A stretch of 29,810 nucleotides of DNA from Schoenoplectus triqueter. Taxonomy: Eukaryota > Streptophyta > Magnoliopsida > Poales > Cyperaceae. The notes under the pieces are model-generated. The model did not search any database. It was not told the DNA's origin and worked only from the letters and a program-made list of their open reading frames with translations. The stretch spans positions 1-29,810 of the forward strand of contig CAXKVV010001070.1 of assembly GCA_964058805.1 (NCBI GenBank), given 5' to 3'. A program made the translations under genes and the position numbers. Shown one piece after another: positions 13,213 through 24,910 of this stretch; positions within the stretch are counted from its first letter, which is position 1, and each line of letters starts with the position of its first letter.

Positions 13213-13265
<53 letters not shown>
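13213..13265. repeat. Compound microsatellite (CT)12(AT)14
   Basis: CT dinucleotides at 13213-13236 pass directly into AT dinucleotides at 13237-13265. The run is the exact reverse complement in type of the (AT)n(AG)n tract at 13692-13747, so the two bracket the MITE between them as the outermost inverted repeat. Confidence 0.96.
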
Positions 13266-13268
<3 letters not shown>

Positions 13269-13687
13269 ACTAGCTACAATGATTTCATAAGCATTTCGAA
13301 CCGAAATGCTTACGGCTCAAATTTTCGAATTCCGTACTCAAAATTTTAATTTTAATATCTCAAAAGATTCTTCATATCATAATCTTATAGATTATCATTT
13401 TTTATCAAATTTAGAGTTAGTTTACTATGCTTAATAATTTTTGAAAGATGACTCTAAAAATAATTAAAAATAACTATTTTTATAGGCCAAATTTTACTAT
13501 CTTTTAAAAATCATTAAGTATAGTAAACTAACTCCAAATATAATAAAAATTGATAATCTATAAGATTATGATATGAAAAAAATTGAGCTATTAAAATTAA
13601 AATTTCGGGCGTGAGATTTTGAAATTTGAGGCATAAGCACTTGATCGGAATTCTTATGGAATCACTGTATAGCATAGCACCATAGCC

Positions 13688-13690
<3 letters not shown>
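13266..13690. mobile_element. Foldback MITE A, bracketed by complementary microsatellites
   Basis: The arms run from about 13271 and from 13668 inward to a centre near 13475. GATTTCATAAG on the left matches GATTCCATAAG on the complement of the right, and 27 bp at 13371-13397 are the perfect reverse complement of 13551-13577. The left arm also holds a small hairpin, AGCATTTCG/CGAAATGCT (13290-13310). Nothing is encoded. The centre (ATGACTCTAAAAATAATTAA) resembles that of the element at 22749-23066, so the two are probably related. The right end (AGCACCATAGCCTAAT) is the reverse complement of the left end of element B. Confidence 0.8.
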
Positions 13691-13747
<57 letters not shown>

Positions 13748-14163
13748 ATTAGGCTATGGTGCTTTGTAAAGTACAAAAGTGTTATGTGTTTTACGTTCTA
13801 TTTTTATTTTTAAGTAAAAAATGATCGATCCAAACACTCAATCTAATCTCCATATCAAAATCTATTGGTAAATAAAATTTTATATTTTTTTAAAATTTAA
13901 TTGCTATTTTTTTGGATAGGGGAAAAATCATCATTTTTGGATGAACCATAATTCTCAGATCAAGTCATTTTGTCCTCATTAGAAAAAATAGCAAAAAAAA
14001 TCGAAAAAAATATAAATTTTAGTTTACTAAGATTTTTATATGAAGATTAGATTGAACGGTTCGAATCAATTATTTCTGACTTGAAATTAAAAATAGAACG
14101 CAAAGCACACAACGCCTCTGTGCTTTACAAAGCATCATAGTCAGACTCTCTCTCTATATATAG
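13691..14163. mobile_element. Foldback MITE B with (TA)n(GA)n terminal repeats
   Basis: The left end reads (TA)n(GA)12 then ATTAGGCTATGGTGCTTTGT; the complement of the right end reads TATATAGAGAGAGAG then TCTGACTATGATGCTTTGT. A 12 bp perfect match, TGCTTTGTAAAG, lies at 13760-13771 and 14123-14134, and the arms stay alignable for about 140 bp through TTCTATTTTTA and CAATCTAATCT blocks. The microsatellites therefore belong to the terminal inverted repeats. No coding capacity. A solo fragment of the same family lies at 27339-27460. Insertion of MITEs into or with (TA)n runs is known from rice Micron elements; similarity beyond that is not claimed. Confidence 0.78.
13692..13747. repeat. Compound microsatellite (TA)n(GA)12
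   Basis: TA dinucleotides at 13692-13722 pass directly into AG dinucleotides to 13747. They form the junction between MITE A and MITE B and are complementary to the tract at 13213-13265. Confidence 0.96.
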
Positions 14164-15835
14164 TTCGTGCATGCGACACGAGCCAGTAATTAATCTAAAG
14201 AAAAAGTCCCACCAACGTAATTAATCTGTGGAAAACTTTTCATTTTTTTAAGAAAAGTATGAAACAAAGGTATGATAATAAATAAATGGAAATTTATTCC
14301 ATAATATTCCATAAAAATGTTGAAAATAGTCTGTCCGAGTACTTTCCTTCTTGGGTCGGACATCAATGAAATATTGTCATTTTTTTTTGCATTTACCCAT
14401 TAAATGTCACCTCTAGACAAATTAGCATTTGACGAAATTGCAGCCTTAAAAAATAATATAAAATTTTTAGTTTGGTTTGTACTTGACGAGACATGAATGA
14501 AATAAAGAACAAACATGGAAGAACCGAAAAGATGGTTTGTCTAGCACTAGGCTGGACTTGAGAAAGTTTGGCTGGAAATAAGACAAGAAATGGAACTAAA
14601 AGGGGGAGCACACACACCCACTAAACTCACACATGCAGATTGGATTCCAGTGTTTGTACGAAATTTGGGGTAGCCATGTCTCAGTTACACTTACACCTGA
14701 ATTTTCTTATTCTTTTTCACCTTTCATAAACATGGAGAGCTAGCTAAGTTCAATTTCAATCATAAAAAGTTATAATAATTAGTACCCGCCGGATCCGAGA
14801 ACTCGAAAAAAAACAAGCAAAGATACATTTTTAATTTTTTAAATATTAATATAGCGACGAGGCTCAATCTAAAGGAGTCGTTTTGAACTGGATGAATGCT
14901 AATTTGGGTGAAGAATGCTGTTATTTTGAATTGTATTTTGTATACCATTATACAAGGCAAGGAAAAGAAAAAAGAGCACTGGAAATAAGCTGTATTTTCT
15001 CACTTAGTTCTTTTGTCGTACTTCCTCTTTTTGTGATTTCATTTCCCACCCAGTTGGGGTATAACCGTGATTTTTTTATTTTCTCCTTATTAATAAAAAT
15101 TCGGTACTAGTAAGCTTATATTTTTCTCGCTCAAAAATCTTCCTCTCATTATTAGATTTTCTTTTTAACGTTTACTTGTGGGAAGCAATACTACTGTTAG
15201 GAACAGAGATGTATATTTCCATTCTCCAAATTGATAACGATATTATTATTTTTTAACTTTGTACAATTGTATATTTGAACAAAATGACTTCGAAATATTA
15301 TTACACCGAACAATTCTTATTAATATTTAAATCTAAAAATGTAAATAATAATAATTATTATTATAAATAATATAATTAAATATATAATAATTTATATAAT
15401 GTCATAATAAAATAGATCATTTTAAGAGTTAGATTTCACTTAAATATATCACACATATTACTTTAATTGACAAGAGAGAAAAAATATATACGAATTATTG
15501 GGTTGAAGTAGATGAAAATTTTTTAAACAAAATTTATGATGGAAAAGTTTTTGATGATGTGAAATATATGAAAGGTTAGAAGACTTACAATCATTACAAT
15601 TTAATTAGAAAATTTATACATAGCAAATAGTACCCACACGGTAGTCTGAAGATTTTTTGGCGCTAAAATTAATAGAGACCGTAAAACTAGCTCCATCAGA
15701 TGCATGCATCATATATAACACCAAAAAAAAAAATCGAATACACATAATTTTAACCAATCCCATCCACCTTGAAAGGTTAAAGCACGCATCCGTTTGTATT
15801 GTTTATGCACCAACAGCAACTATAAAAATTGTACT

Positions 15836-15860
15836 TTTCCTTTCTTTCTTTCTTTCTTTC
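15836..15860. repeat. (CTTT)n microsatellite
   Basis: About five to six CTTT units in a pyrimidine-rich run. Confidence 0.85.
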
Positions 15861-17506
15861 ATATATTTTATTTTCGTCTATGTTTCTTAAAGAGTCATGC
15901 ATTACCAACATATTTCTCATATTCTCTTGCGCCGGCGTTACTTGTATTTATTTGTTTTTTTTTATCGGAAAGATAGAGTCAAGCTCTCAAATTTTATAAT
16001 TATTTATAAGGACTCTGTGAATAAAAACTATCAGAACAAATCTCTCACTGCTACATTATAAGCGTTGATGTATTTTAATTTTTTAATCAATTATCTAATT
16101 AATTAAAGAATTTATATCGGAGGTTTGGAGCTAATATTAATTTTATCATTGTAATATATTACAAGTATCAGTGTGTCACTACTTTTGTTCAGCACACAAT
16201 GTCAATTGTGAAGGGAACATTTGACAATGGTTATTTTGTCAATGATAAAAGTCCGCTCAACACTGTCAACTCAATTTTCACACTGAGATTTCAAGTAAAT
16301 TTGAAAACCCTTTAAAATAAGTATGTTAGAAATGGAAAATTATTTATGAACGTCTCCATCTATATATAAATTGATTATATTTCAAATGTTATACAAGTTA
16401 GGAATTGGGGAATTGATTAATGGGCCATAAAAGATCCATAAATCGGAACTGCCGCAAGTTACATATAATGTTTTAATTCCTATGAAACAACACTTGAATT
16501 ATATGAAATTGATACATGATCAGGCTATAAGTACAAAAAAAATATCTATAATTTTTCTCTTGTTTATTTTTTAATTTATTTAAAATCTCGTCATCAAGAT
16601 TATTAAAATAATTATTGTCAGCTGATCCCTCTCCGTTTCAAATATAGCAACCAATAGCACACACAGATTATTAGATTTGCTTACCTTGCAAAGCATGGAA
16701 AGTGGAAGAAGCAAATAGGATAGATAAATAAAATATATATATTGGACTAGAGATATACATATTATGGATTACATCTTTTGTCATAGGTGTGATGGCAGAG
16801 TTATGTTATTGTGACTATGACGAACGAGACCCGCCAAAATAAAAAAAAAATACACCCTTATTAGTCAAATTTGAACTGTTTAAATTCAATCGAGCCGTCG
16901 TGATCGTTTTGTGGCAGAATCGTGCGATCACAATTCTGCATATTACACCGGAGAATCTCCGTTCATCTTCATCTCTTTCTTTCTTTTTTTTTTAGAAAAC
17001 AATTTCTTTCTTTTTTAGATTCGATCAAATTAGATCTCATGCCCTCTGGTTATTCATTCGATTCGACCGAAGTGGCATTGTGTCGTGTATGCAAAGCTAC
17101 AGATTGGTTGAGTATTCCATATTGGTCTCCATTTGTATAATTTTATATTTTATTTTGTATTGCTGATGATGAAAATTGAGGTGCCTCTGAACTTGTTACT
17201 CCATCAAATTCCTCCATATTTATTCTATAAATTAGATTTTAGCTTCTACTTACCGTATCTTGAACACTTTTCAGATCATGTCTTGTTTTTCTAATAAAAA
17301 TTGAGTAAAAAAATGTTATGATATATTGAGCCATATTGTTCTGTATCTATACTATATCATAAAGAGTATATGTACTAATTCTTTCAGTAATTAGCATTTT
17401 CACCGTTTTTTTAAATTGATGATGAGGACCGAATATCTATAATAATGGATATTTTCACCAAATTTATTTTTTCTCTTCATTCTGTCAGTTTTTTTACCAT
17501 GCATTA

Positions 17507-17530
17507 ATATATATATATATATATATATAT
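17507..17530. repeat. (AT)n microsatellite
   Basis: About 12 uninterrupted AT units. Confidence 0.93.
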
Positions 17531-18069
17531 TTTTTAAAAAGTATACATAAAATACATTACACATCAATTATTATTAATTTTATTGTAAAAAAGAAAATTG
17601 TCCATAACCTTAGTTAGAAAAGAAAAATATTATATTTTATAAATTAATTTTATTAAATAAAAATTGATCATATTTAAAAATTTAAGAGTCCTGATAACTT
17701 ATTTAGACATAAAATATATCTAAGTAAAATATATAATTTATTTATCAAAAATTTAGTGGTACATACAATTTTTTTAAATTAAGAGTCCTTATAACAGGCA
17801 GATTTTTTTCTTGCTGGTAAAATATCACAATTTGTATAATAGATAATTTGTTGATCTAAAACAACAACAAAAATATGAACATTCCCACATCTCTTATGTT
17901 TCACTAATATAATACAAATCAGAGCAATGGATATCGTTATTAATAGAAAAAAGATGTGTATAACATTGTAACTCATGCGTAGTGGAGATTGTGTTGTAAA
18001 GACTAAAGATTAAAGACTAAACACAGTAAAAAAAACTGAGATTTGTGGGCTGTATAGAGGTCCATAGGG

Positions 18070-18357
18070 CAGACACCACGTGTGCATTATATTTTTCCAC
18101 GCATATCATTTTTGTTGAAAAGAAGTTTAAATAATTTCCACTTTTCCAGGGTGCAATTAAAAAAATGTTCAGACATATTAGACCCGCCTCGAATTCCTAC
18201 AGCATCCTTGGAATCTGTACGCCACATACACACCATATGCGGCGCACCTCTTGCTGGTCGGTATGTAACAGCCACGTGCCGGTATAAATATAACACGGGT
18301 TAACGGTAGAACCATTCAACGGTCCACACGTGCAGGACACGAAGTGAAGAAGTTGTG
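18070..18357 (+). promoter_or_regulatory. Promoter-like block: three G-boxes and a TATA box
   Basis: CACGTG occurs at 18077-18082, 18273-18278 (inside GCCACGTGCC) and 18327-18332. TATAAATA at 18283-18290 follows the second G-box after only 4 bp. The block is clearly less AT-rich than its flanks. G-box plus TATA is typical of plant bZIP- or bHLH-controlled core promoters, but no coding start follows: an hAT-like MITE begins about 70 bp downstream. Short open frames on both strands (18082-18303) have no recognisable domain. It could be the promoter of a lost gene or of a noncoding RNA, or chance. Confidence 0.4.
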
Positions 18358-18935
18358 GGTGGGTTAGGACCGTTAATGGTATTTTTTTGATCGTTTATCC
18401 GATCTATATCATATTCCATAAGTCCGATAAGTCCGATAAGATCGATATGAATAAGGTTACATTTTCGTTAGTTCATCGGATATGGATATGAATAAAAAAA
18501 TCGTTAATTTATCAGATATGAATATGGGTAAGAGATTTTCGTTACCCGTTATCCATTGAGTAATTATATAAATGTATATATAGTTAAATTATATAAATAT
18601 ATATATATAGTAATATGTATATATTTTTTATGACAATTGACATAAAAAATTATATAATTTTTATTATATCTAAAATATTATTTATTATTATACTTTATTA
18701 GTATATTTATTTAATACTATTTATCTATCTAAATCATATTTTTTTTTCATTGAATTATTTTTATTTTTATCCGTTATCTACCGTTATTCGTTAGTTATCT
18801 GAAATTTTTAATGGGTAAGATAAATGATAGATAAAAAAATTAATAAATATAAATAAGTTATAAATAATTTTTTTAATAAATATAAATATGAAAATACCTC
18901 CATTCGAACCGTATCTTACCCGTTGACAACCCTGG
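18358..18935. mobile_element. hAT-like MITE with GGATATGG / CCGTTATCC-type ends
   Basis: The complement of the right end reads AGGGTTGTCAACGGGTAAGA, a typical hAT-type MITE terminus. The left end, GGGTTAGGACCGTTAATGG, matches it with a small insertion. Both sides carry repeated GATATGGATATG and CCGTTATC/ACCCGTTATCC motifs around an AT-rich centre. A 9 bp unit, ATAAGTCCG, is repeated in tandem at 18418-18444 (third copy ATAAGATCG). No coding capacity, and no clear 8 bp duplication is visible. Confidence 0.62.
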
Positions 18936-20831
18936 ATCGATTGGGTGACCGGCTAATCCGGTCAACCGAACAGCTCCCCGTACTACCCGTTGTCGTGTTA
19001 GCAATTTTCAATAGATTATAACATTTCCTGTCTCCAGTCAATTTTATACGCAATAATTTGTACATTAGAGATTTTGTTTGGCGTTGAATATTTGTACACA
19101 TGCGCTCCCGGCTCCCCTCGTGTACGTGAGTTTGTAATTATCTTATATAATTACTGTTAGATATTTTTAATGGGAACTTATCAAAGAGATTAGCTTATCA
19201 TGTTGGTGCTGTCAGCAAATTTGATTCCGGAATGTGAGATAATTATATCTTGCAAAAACCAAAAGTTACAACTTTATTGTAATTTTTATTGTTTTTTTTG
19301 AGTGGGGAGAAAATGACTTGATCAGAATATTTGGAATCACCCAATAATAAATTAATATATCCAAAAATTGCAAAAATTCAAAAAAATGTTACATTTTTGT
19401 TTTTCACGAGATTTTAATGTGAAAATCGTAGAGAGCAATTAATTGAATCTTTTATGACATAAATAAAATTTGTAATTTCAGAAAAAAAAACTATTTTATA
19501 ACATAAACTACAATATTAATTTGAATTACTCTTAACTAACAATTTTCGATATTAGTTAAATCAAACAAAAAATTTCAGCGACGATGGATGGTACAACTGC
19601 CAAACAAGAAAATTATCCAATCGCCTATTGGCTATTGTCACTTTTCAAAACTTATATGCTCATCTTAGAAACATGAAACATTGTGCAATTATTGTCTTCG
19701 TAATGTACAAGGATTCTTTTTATCAAGAAAAACCTGCAAAGATACTTCTCTATCCACACCAAAAAAAAAAACGATAAGAGACTGTAAATATTTCTTTTTT
19801 CATTTTTTGTAGCAAGATGATGCATTTTTTTATGTGGAATCAAGGTGTCAACAGCTAGAGTTGCTAATAATGTAACAGGAATCACATTTGATAATGGGAC
19901 TCAAGCAGATTTGATGTGATTTTGGCATCCAGTGGGTTGATTGGGTCAAAAATTAAGGACAGGTTGGCAAGAATGAGGATACCATTGTATCCAATCAACC
20001 ATCAAAGAATAAAAACCAATAAATGTATTGACATTGGTTTAATTTATTTGGGTCTACGATTGCACAAGCCACTCTCTTCTCCAGGTGTTATTTGCATTAA
20101 TTTTTGGATTTCTTATAATTGGCAACAAGAAATATTTTGCAACCATGATGAAGTCTCCGTCAGGCACCAAAGTTGTCATAATTTTTTTTATTTATGTAAA
20201 TTACTTAGGTTAAAGTTTTGGATCTCCGGTTCAACCGTAGATAGCACCCAAAAATGAGTCGTATAGAATCTACAAGACCCTCCATACATAATTTTTAAAT
20301 ATACCGGGCAAAATAACCCGCAAGAAAAATATAGAGCCTTGTTAATAAAATTGTGTAAATCATTTTATTTGAAAATAGTATGAAGAAATAAAAAAAATGT
20401 TGGTCAGACAACGACATATATCAAATGTACAAAATTAGTGCATGCCATATTATGTCGTTCTTGATTTCTTTGCATACCCAAATAAAAAAAGTCTACAGGT
20501 ATAACCATAAGAATCATTTTTTTGTATTTATTGATTTAATAATGTCTCCGATTTTTTTTTATTTTGTACTCATGCAATATACTCTTCTGAATTATAGGAT
20601 TTTTTTTTTGGTAGGTAGCACGGAACTACGGAAGTGTCAGCAATGATAAATATACTAGTGGTGTAAAATATGGTGGGCGCTGAATCATTTGGCCATTTCA
20701 AACAGAGCATTTATTGTTGTTATGATTATTAAGAAGATATTTATGCATTTCCAATTTGCAAATTCTAAATAATTTTCTCAGTCTTTGAGCATGACTCAGC
20801 CGACTTTGGAAAATGGTCTCACAGTTCACTC

Positions 20832-20833
<2 letters not shown>
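18936..20833. other. Intergenic region, no gene recognised
   Basis: The start holds GACCGGCTAATCCGGTC (near 18947), a 6 bp-stem hairpin. Open frames at 18916-19101, 19652-19885, 19916-20257 (113 codons) and 20425-20646 show no domain that I recognise. Nothing else is supported. Confidence 0.55.

Positions 20834-20864
<31 letters not shown>
20834..20864. repeat. (AT)n microsatellite
   Basis: About 15 uninterrupted AT units. Confidence 0.95.
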
Positions 20865-20865
<1 letters not shown>

Positions 20866-22202
20866 CCCATCACTAATTCCGAGTGTACTTGATGTATTTG
20901 TTATATATATGGATAGTTCAGATTTATCATGAAATTAAACTGTGTAGCCATGTGTATTTCTGACATGTATTGGATCATGAGTGAGACGTGCATTTATATC
21001 TATTTAGCAGAGAGCCAGATAACATTTCAACACATTATGATTTGTGAAACTTATTTATCCAAATTATTGTGAAAAGAAAACGACAATGAAGCTTTCAAAG
21101 TTGTGTTTGCTTCTAAGTATTTTAAGATATATGAGTTGTACATTTAGTATAAACTATAATGGGCTCCTATTAATACTTATGGAGTCGTCGTATTTTCAAA
21201 GTTTTCAGAATGACATATAAAATATATATACTAGTGTTAATGAATGATCTATTTTCTTAAAAAAAAAAATCTAAATTCATGTATAATATGCTTTTAAAGG
21301 AAGGTGGCCAATTTGCATGTTTTGTGTTATTAACTATAATATATTGGTGCAAATAGTCTATTAATTTAAGTGGTAGCTAATTAAGATGGTCTCAAAAACG
21401 TCATGAGTTCAAACCTTCATAGATACAAAATAAAATTTATGAGTTAAGACTTTTATTTTTCTCTCAAAAAATATTATAATATGTAGGCCGAAAAAGTGCT
21501 GGCAACTCTCAATTTTTAATATAAAAGACAGCTCCAAATAAATTCAATATATTAACAACAAACAAGCATTTAAAACAAATTTCATTACAAATACACTATC
21601 TAATTGTGGTCTAAAATAAATGAAACAAAACCACACCTTAATTTGCCTTAATTGTACATACTACTAACTACCAAATAATAAAAAAATAAAGAAAAAACTA
21701 TCCAAATGTTCTCAAATAAGAGTATGAAGTTGTGCATATATATAGTGACAACCCATTACACAATCCCTACATCACAAATTATCGACAAGAAAGCTCGGTT
21801 GCGCTGGCCGCAGCCCCGGCCACAAAAAAAGAGGTACTAAAAGAAAAAAAAAGATATATTACAAAATAGTCCCTGACACTTTCAGAAATTGTATTATAGA
21901 TCTCTAATGTTTCGTAAATAATTCCTTGAAGTCTTAAGTTCAGTAGTTCACGATGGGGCAAGCATGTATAATTGGAAATAGTTATTATTTTCGGATACAA
22001 AGATACAAATAAATATTATAAATACAAAGATGCAAATTATTCGCACATAGTGTTACGCTGGTGACAAAAATATTAAATGAACTAAGATAACAAGACTTTT
22101 TCACAATAAAGCGTTCTTCCATCCACTCATTCGTTGCAAGAATTCATTTGAAACTTTGTATGTAGAATATAAACATCGGATTATGTCTGCTTTATTATAT
22201 TT
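20865..22202. other. AT-rich intergenic region, SINE-like remnant only
   Basis: Apart from the SINE-like segment at 21366-21490, no gene or repeat is recognised. The open frame at 21779-22000 (minus) has no known domain. Confidence 0.5.
21366..21490 (+). mobile_element. tRNA-like SINE remnant
   Basis: AAGTGGTAGCTAATTAAG fits a degenerate RNA polymerase III A box, and GAGTTCAAACC at 21405-21415 fits a B box about 30 nt downstream, as in tRNA-derived SINEs. The order A box, B box, then an A/T-rich tail alignable with 24803-24910 supports one dispersed family. It cannot be a tRNA gene because no acceptor stem or anticodon arm can be formed. Family name unknown. Confidence 0.45.
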
Positions 22203-22210
22203 TAAGTTTG

Positions 22211-22599
22211 GGCTCCAAATCTGCTGTTATTCTTGAAGAAAGGGAGGGTCCCTCTTTTCTTTCTACAAAAATATAAAAAATATAAAAAAGTTTGTATATA
22301 TATATTTTTACTTGTAGATTGATAGTCCGTCAAATTTTATTTAATTTCATTAATGTTTTCTAGTCCATTAAAGACTATTAAATTGAAATCGTTGCAAAAA
22401 TCGATGAAACACTGTTAAATTTGTTAATCTTTGATGAACTATCAAACGTTAATATAATTAAATAAAATTTGACGGACTATCAATCTACAAGTAAAATAAT
22501 ATATCTATAAAAAACTTCTTTTTTATAATTTTTTTTATGTTTTTTAAAAGAAAAGGAGGACCATTCTTTTCTCCAAGAATAACAGCAGATTTGGAGCCG
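22211..22599. mobile_element. Long-TIR foldback MITE with 8 bp target-site duplication
   Basis: Both ends begin GGCTCCAAATCTGCTGTTAT, identical over 25 bp, and 41 bp at 22306-22346 are the perfect reverse complement of 22456-22496. The arms cover nearly all of the 389 bp element. TAAGTTTG occurs directly on both sides (22203-22210 and 22600-22607), giving an 8 bp direct duplication. There is no coding capacity. TSD length suits hAT, while the long arms are common in Mutator-type MITEs, so the superfamily is left open. Central sequence (CCATTAAAGACTATTAAATT) matches the element at 23211-23582. Confidence 0.88.
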
Positions 22600-22748
22600 T
22601 AAGTTTGAGCTTTTTCGGATAACCTGTTGAATTATGTTGCTTTGGAGTAGGCCATGAATTTGAATTTCCACCTTATTTTTATTGTAAAATATATTATATT
22701 ATTAATTGGAGTAGTTCTATGATGAGCATAAGCTCACAAACTTTTCCG

Positions 22749-23066
22749 GTGAGCATAACAAAAAATATACTTATTGTCTCAAAAGATTTTGGTTCATGTA
22801 GCTCATAAATTATGTATCATGTAGAATACCAAATTTTTTTTAGTTTTAACTGTATTTGTTAATATTTTTTCATATGACTCTAAAATAATAATTAAATGAA
22901 AAACAATTCTATATGAAAATAGATCATTTTCAAATATCCGAAATAAATAATTAAAAATACTCTAAGAGAATATTTTAGTATCTCACAAAAAATTATATAT
23001 GAAAATTTATTAATCAACGTATATCAATTTTTATCATGATAAGTATATTATTTTAGTTATACTCAC
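22749..23066. mobile_element. Diverged foldback MITE related to element A
   Basis: The left end, GTGAGCATAAC...ATATACTTAT, matches the complement of the right end, GTGAGTATAAC...ATATACTTAT. The interior of the arms is diverged. The centre, ATGACTCTAAAATAATAATT, and an arm block TCTCAAAAGATT match element A at 13266-13690. Exact ends and target-site duplication are not resolved. Confidence 0.55.
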
Positions 23067-23210
23067 TCTAAATCTACTTTTATTACGTACTTACACTTGC
23101 ACTTGATTGTCTAAAGTTTTCGGTACAATGGATTGGTCATCACATCATCCAATGAAATATTACTTTTGCGAATTCCATTTTTATTTACAAACTGGTGAGA
23201 GTGGCTCTCC

Positions 23211-23582
23211 GGGTGTGATCTTTCATGACTATATTTTTTTGATAATTTTGAAAATCAACTTCATATAAATTTATAGAAAAATTTATAAATAATTGTATTC
23301 TTAAACTTATAGATTGATTATGATATAATTTTTAGTGCTTTGAATGTCATTTGATATTTTATCAATGATCATCAAAATTATATGATAGTTTAACGGTTTA
23401 AATTTGATGGTCTTTGATGGAATACTAAATGATACTTATATTACATCAAAATTAAATCATAATCAATCCACAAGTTTAAAAATATACTTTAAAAATATAA
23501 ATTTATATAAATTTATATAAATTTATATAAAGTAAAATTGTCAAAATTATCAAAAAATAATAATTGTGAAGGGATCCCCACC
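23211..23582. mobile_element. Foldback MITE related to the 22211 element
   Basis: TTTTTTTGATAATTTTGA near the left is repeated inverted near the right, and CTTATAGATTGATTATGAT pairs with the inverted copy CTTGTGGATTGATTATGAT. The arm centre (CCATCAAAGACCATCAAATT on the complement) aligns with the 22211 element. The right arm contains three perfect 10 bp units (23501-23530, ATTTATATAA). Ends GGGTGTGATC and GGTGGGGATC are uncertain, and no target-site duplication was found. Confidence 0.68.
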
Positions 23583-24802
23583 ATTTCCTATATCTACTCA
23601 ATCCCTGCATTACATTTGTACATGTCCCGCTTATCATGATTGTAAATACATAAATAAAACTTTTAAGTTACCAAGCTCTGAAGTAATATATGCAGCTTTG
23701 TAAAAATTCTTGTTTGTTCTATCATATATATATATATAAATTAGAGATCCCTTGTGTTTTTCATTCCTCTTATTAGTAAGTAAATGCGTCTGACATGTCG
23801 AGGATCTAAATAATTTTTTTGTAGTAAATTATATATTTTGCATCTATCGTACACTGTCACGTTTCAATTTTTCGATCATATAGGTCTTCGATCAGCATTA
23901 AAATATTTGTTAGTTGGAATTTTAAAATTATTATTTTTGACGGATTTATTTTAAAATTTAATTCTTTTCGTCAGCATGTAAACTATATTTTAACAAATGA
24001 AGTTTGTTTCTAATTTATAGATTCTTGCACCTTGAATGTCTCAATGATAGGAGGGCAGCAGCGTGACAAGTCAAGTAAATATTCGATAATATATCATGTT
24101 GTGACTCTTTTAGTTTAGGTTCTCAAAGGGCGCTAATTATGTCAATAATTCTCTTATTAAATGTGGTCCATTAAATTCCTTGGGAGTCCCTAAGAGGTGC
24201 TGCAATTAATGATGGGTCAATGTAGCATCAAGCCCTAGATGTTCTTCTCATGCTAACCAACAAAAGTTTAATTTTTGATTTCTACTAATCAACCTCTTCC
24301 CATGTTGAAAATTTGTATTCACCCGTTGGATATTTCAACGGCCCAACAGCATATATTACAAGGCACCTTTCTTTGTTTTTTTTAATAGTACTAATAATCG
24401 GGTAATATAAAATAGGGTTGAGTAAATGAGTTAAGCTTAATTAAACTATTTAATTTCTGGTTAATGAACTTGAAGATGGTTTGATTGTACCTTCTATCTT
24501 TCTTGAAACCATGAACACATGAAAAATCAGTTCAATAGTTTCTATGTTCATGTTTTACACTTTCAGAATGCGTAAAAAATAAAAAAATAAAAAATAATAA
24601 ATGCAGTTTTCTTCCGGTATATAGCACACTCTTTCCAACTATTTAATTGCCGGCATTACGAATCCCCAATCAGTAACTAAAAGTAAGAAATTAGCATTAT
24701 CTTCTGTCATGATATTTTAAATATTTATTTAATTTTATATTGTCGACGAGGTCATGCAGCAAATTCGGGCCAACAAATGCGTAAGTAAAATAAAAAATAA
24801 AT

Positions 24803-24910
24803 TAAGTGATAGCTATTTACAATGGCTTTCAAGAGATTATAAGTTTAAAACTTCATGCTATCAATTGAAATTTGAAAGCTAGAGTCTCATCTTTTATCCA
24901 AAAATATAAA
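24803..24910 (+). mobile_element. tRNA-like SINE remnant, second copy
   Basis: AAGTGATAGCTATTTACAAT aligns with AAGTGGTAGCTAATTAAGAT of the 21366 copy, and AAGTTTAAAACTTCAT aligns with its B-box region GAGTTCAAACCTTCAT. The tail TCTCATCTTTTATCCAAAAA also aligns. The B box is more degraded here, so this copy is probably older. Confidence 0.42.

Larger units (their letters stand above)
14164..18060. other. AT-rich intergenic region, no gene recognised
   Basis: No gene is supported. Open frames at 14393-14617, 14883-15110, 15657-15976 and 16922-17140 are short, rich in Phe/Leu/Ser as expected from AT- and CT-rich DNA, and show no family motif. The region contains (CTTT)n and (AT)n runs and a direct repeat at 17679/17776 (AAGAGTCCTGATAAC and AAGAGTCCTTATAAC). 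Confidence 0.55.

Noticed and set aside
13143..13349. 68-codon open frame with Ser-Leu and Tyr-Ile repeats
   Set aside because: It is the translation of the (CT)n(AT)n microsatellite and the MITE end.
19916..20257. 113-codon plus-strand frame as a gene
   Set aside because: No family motif, and composition is not clearly coding.
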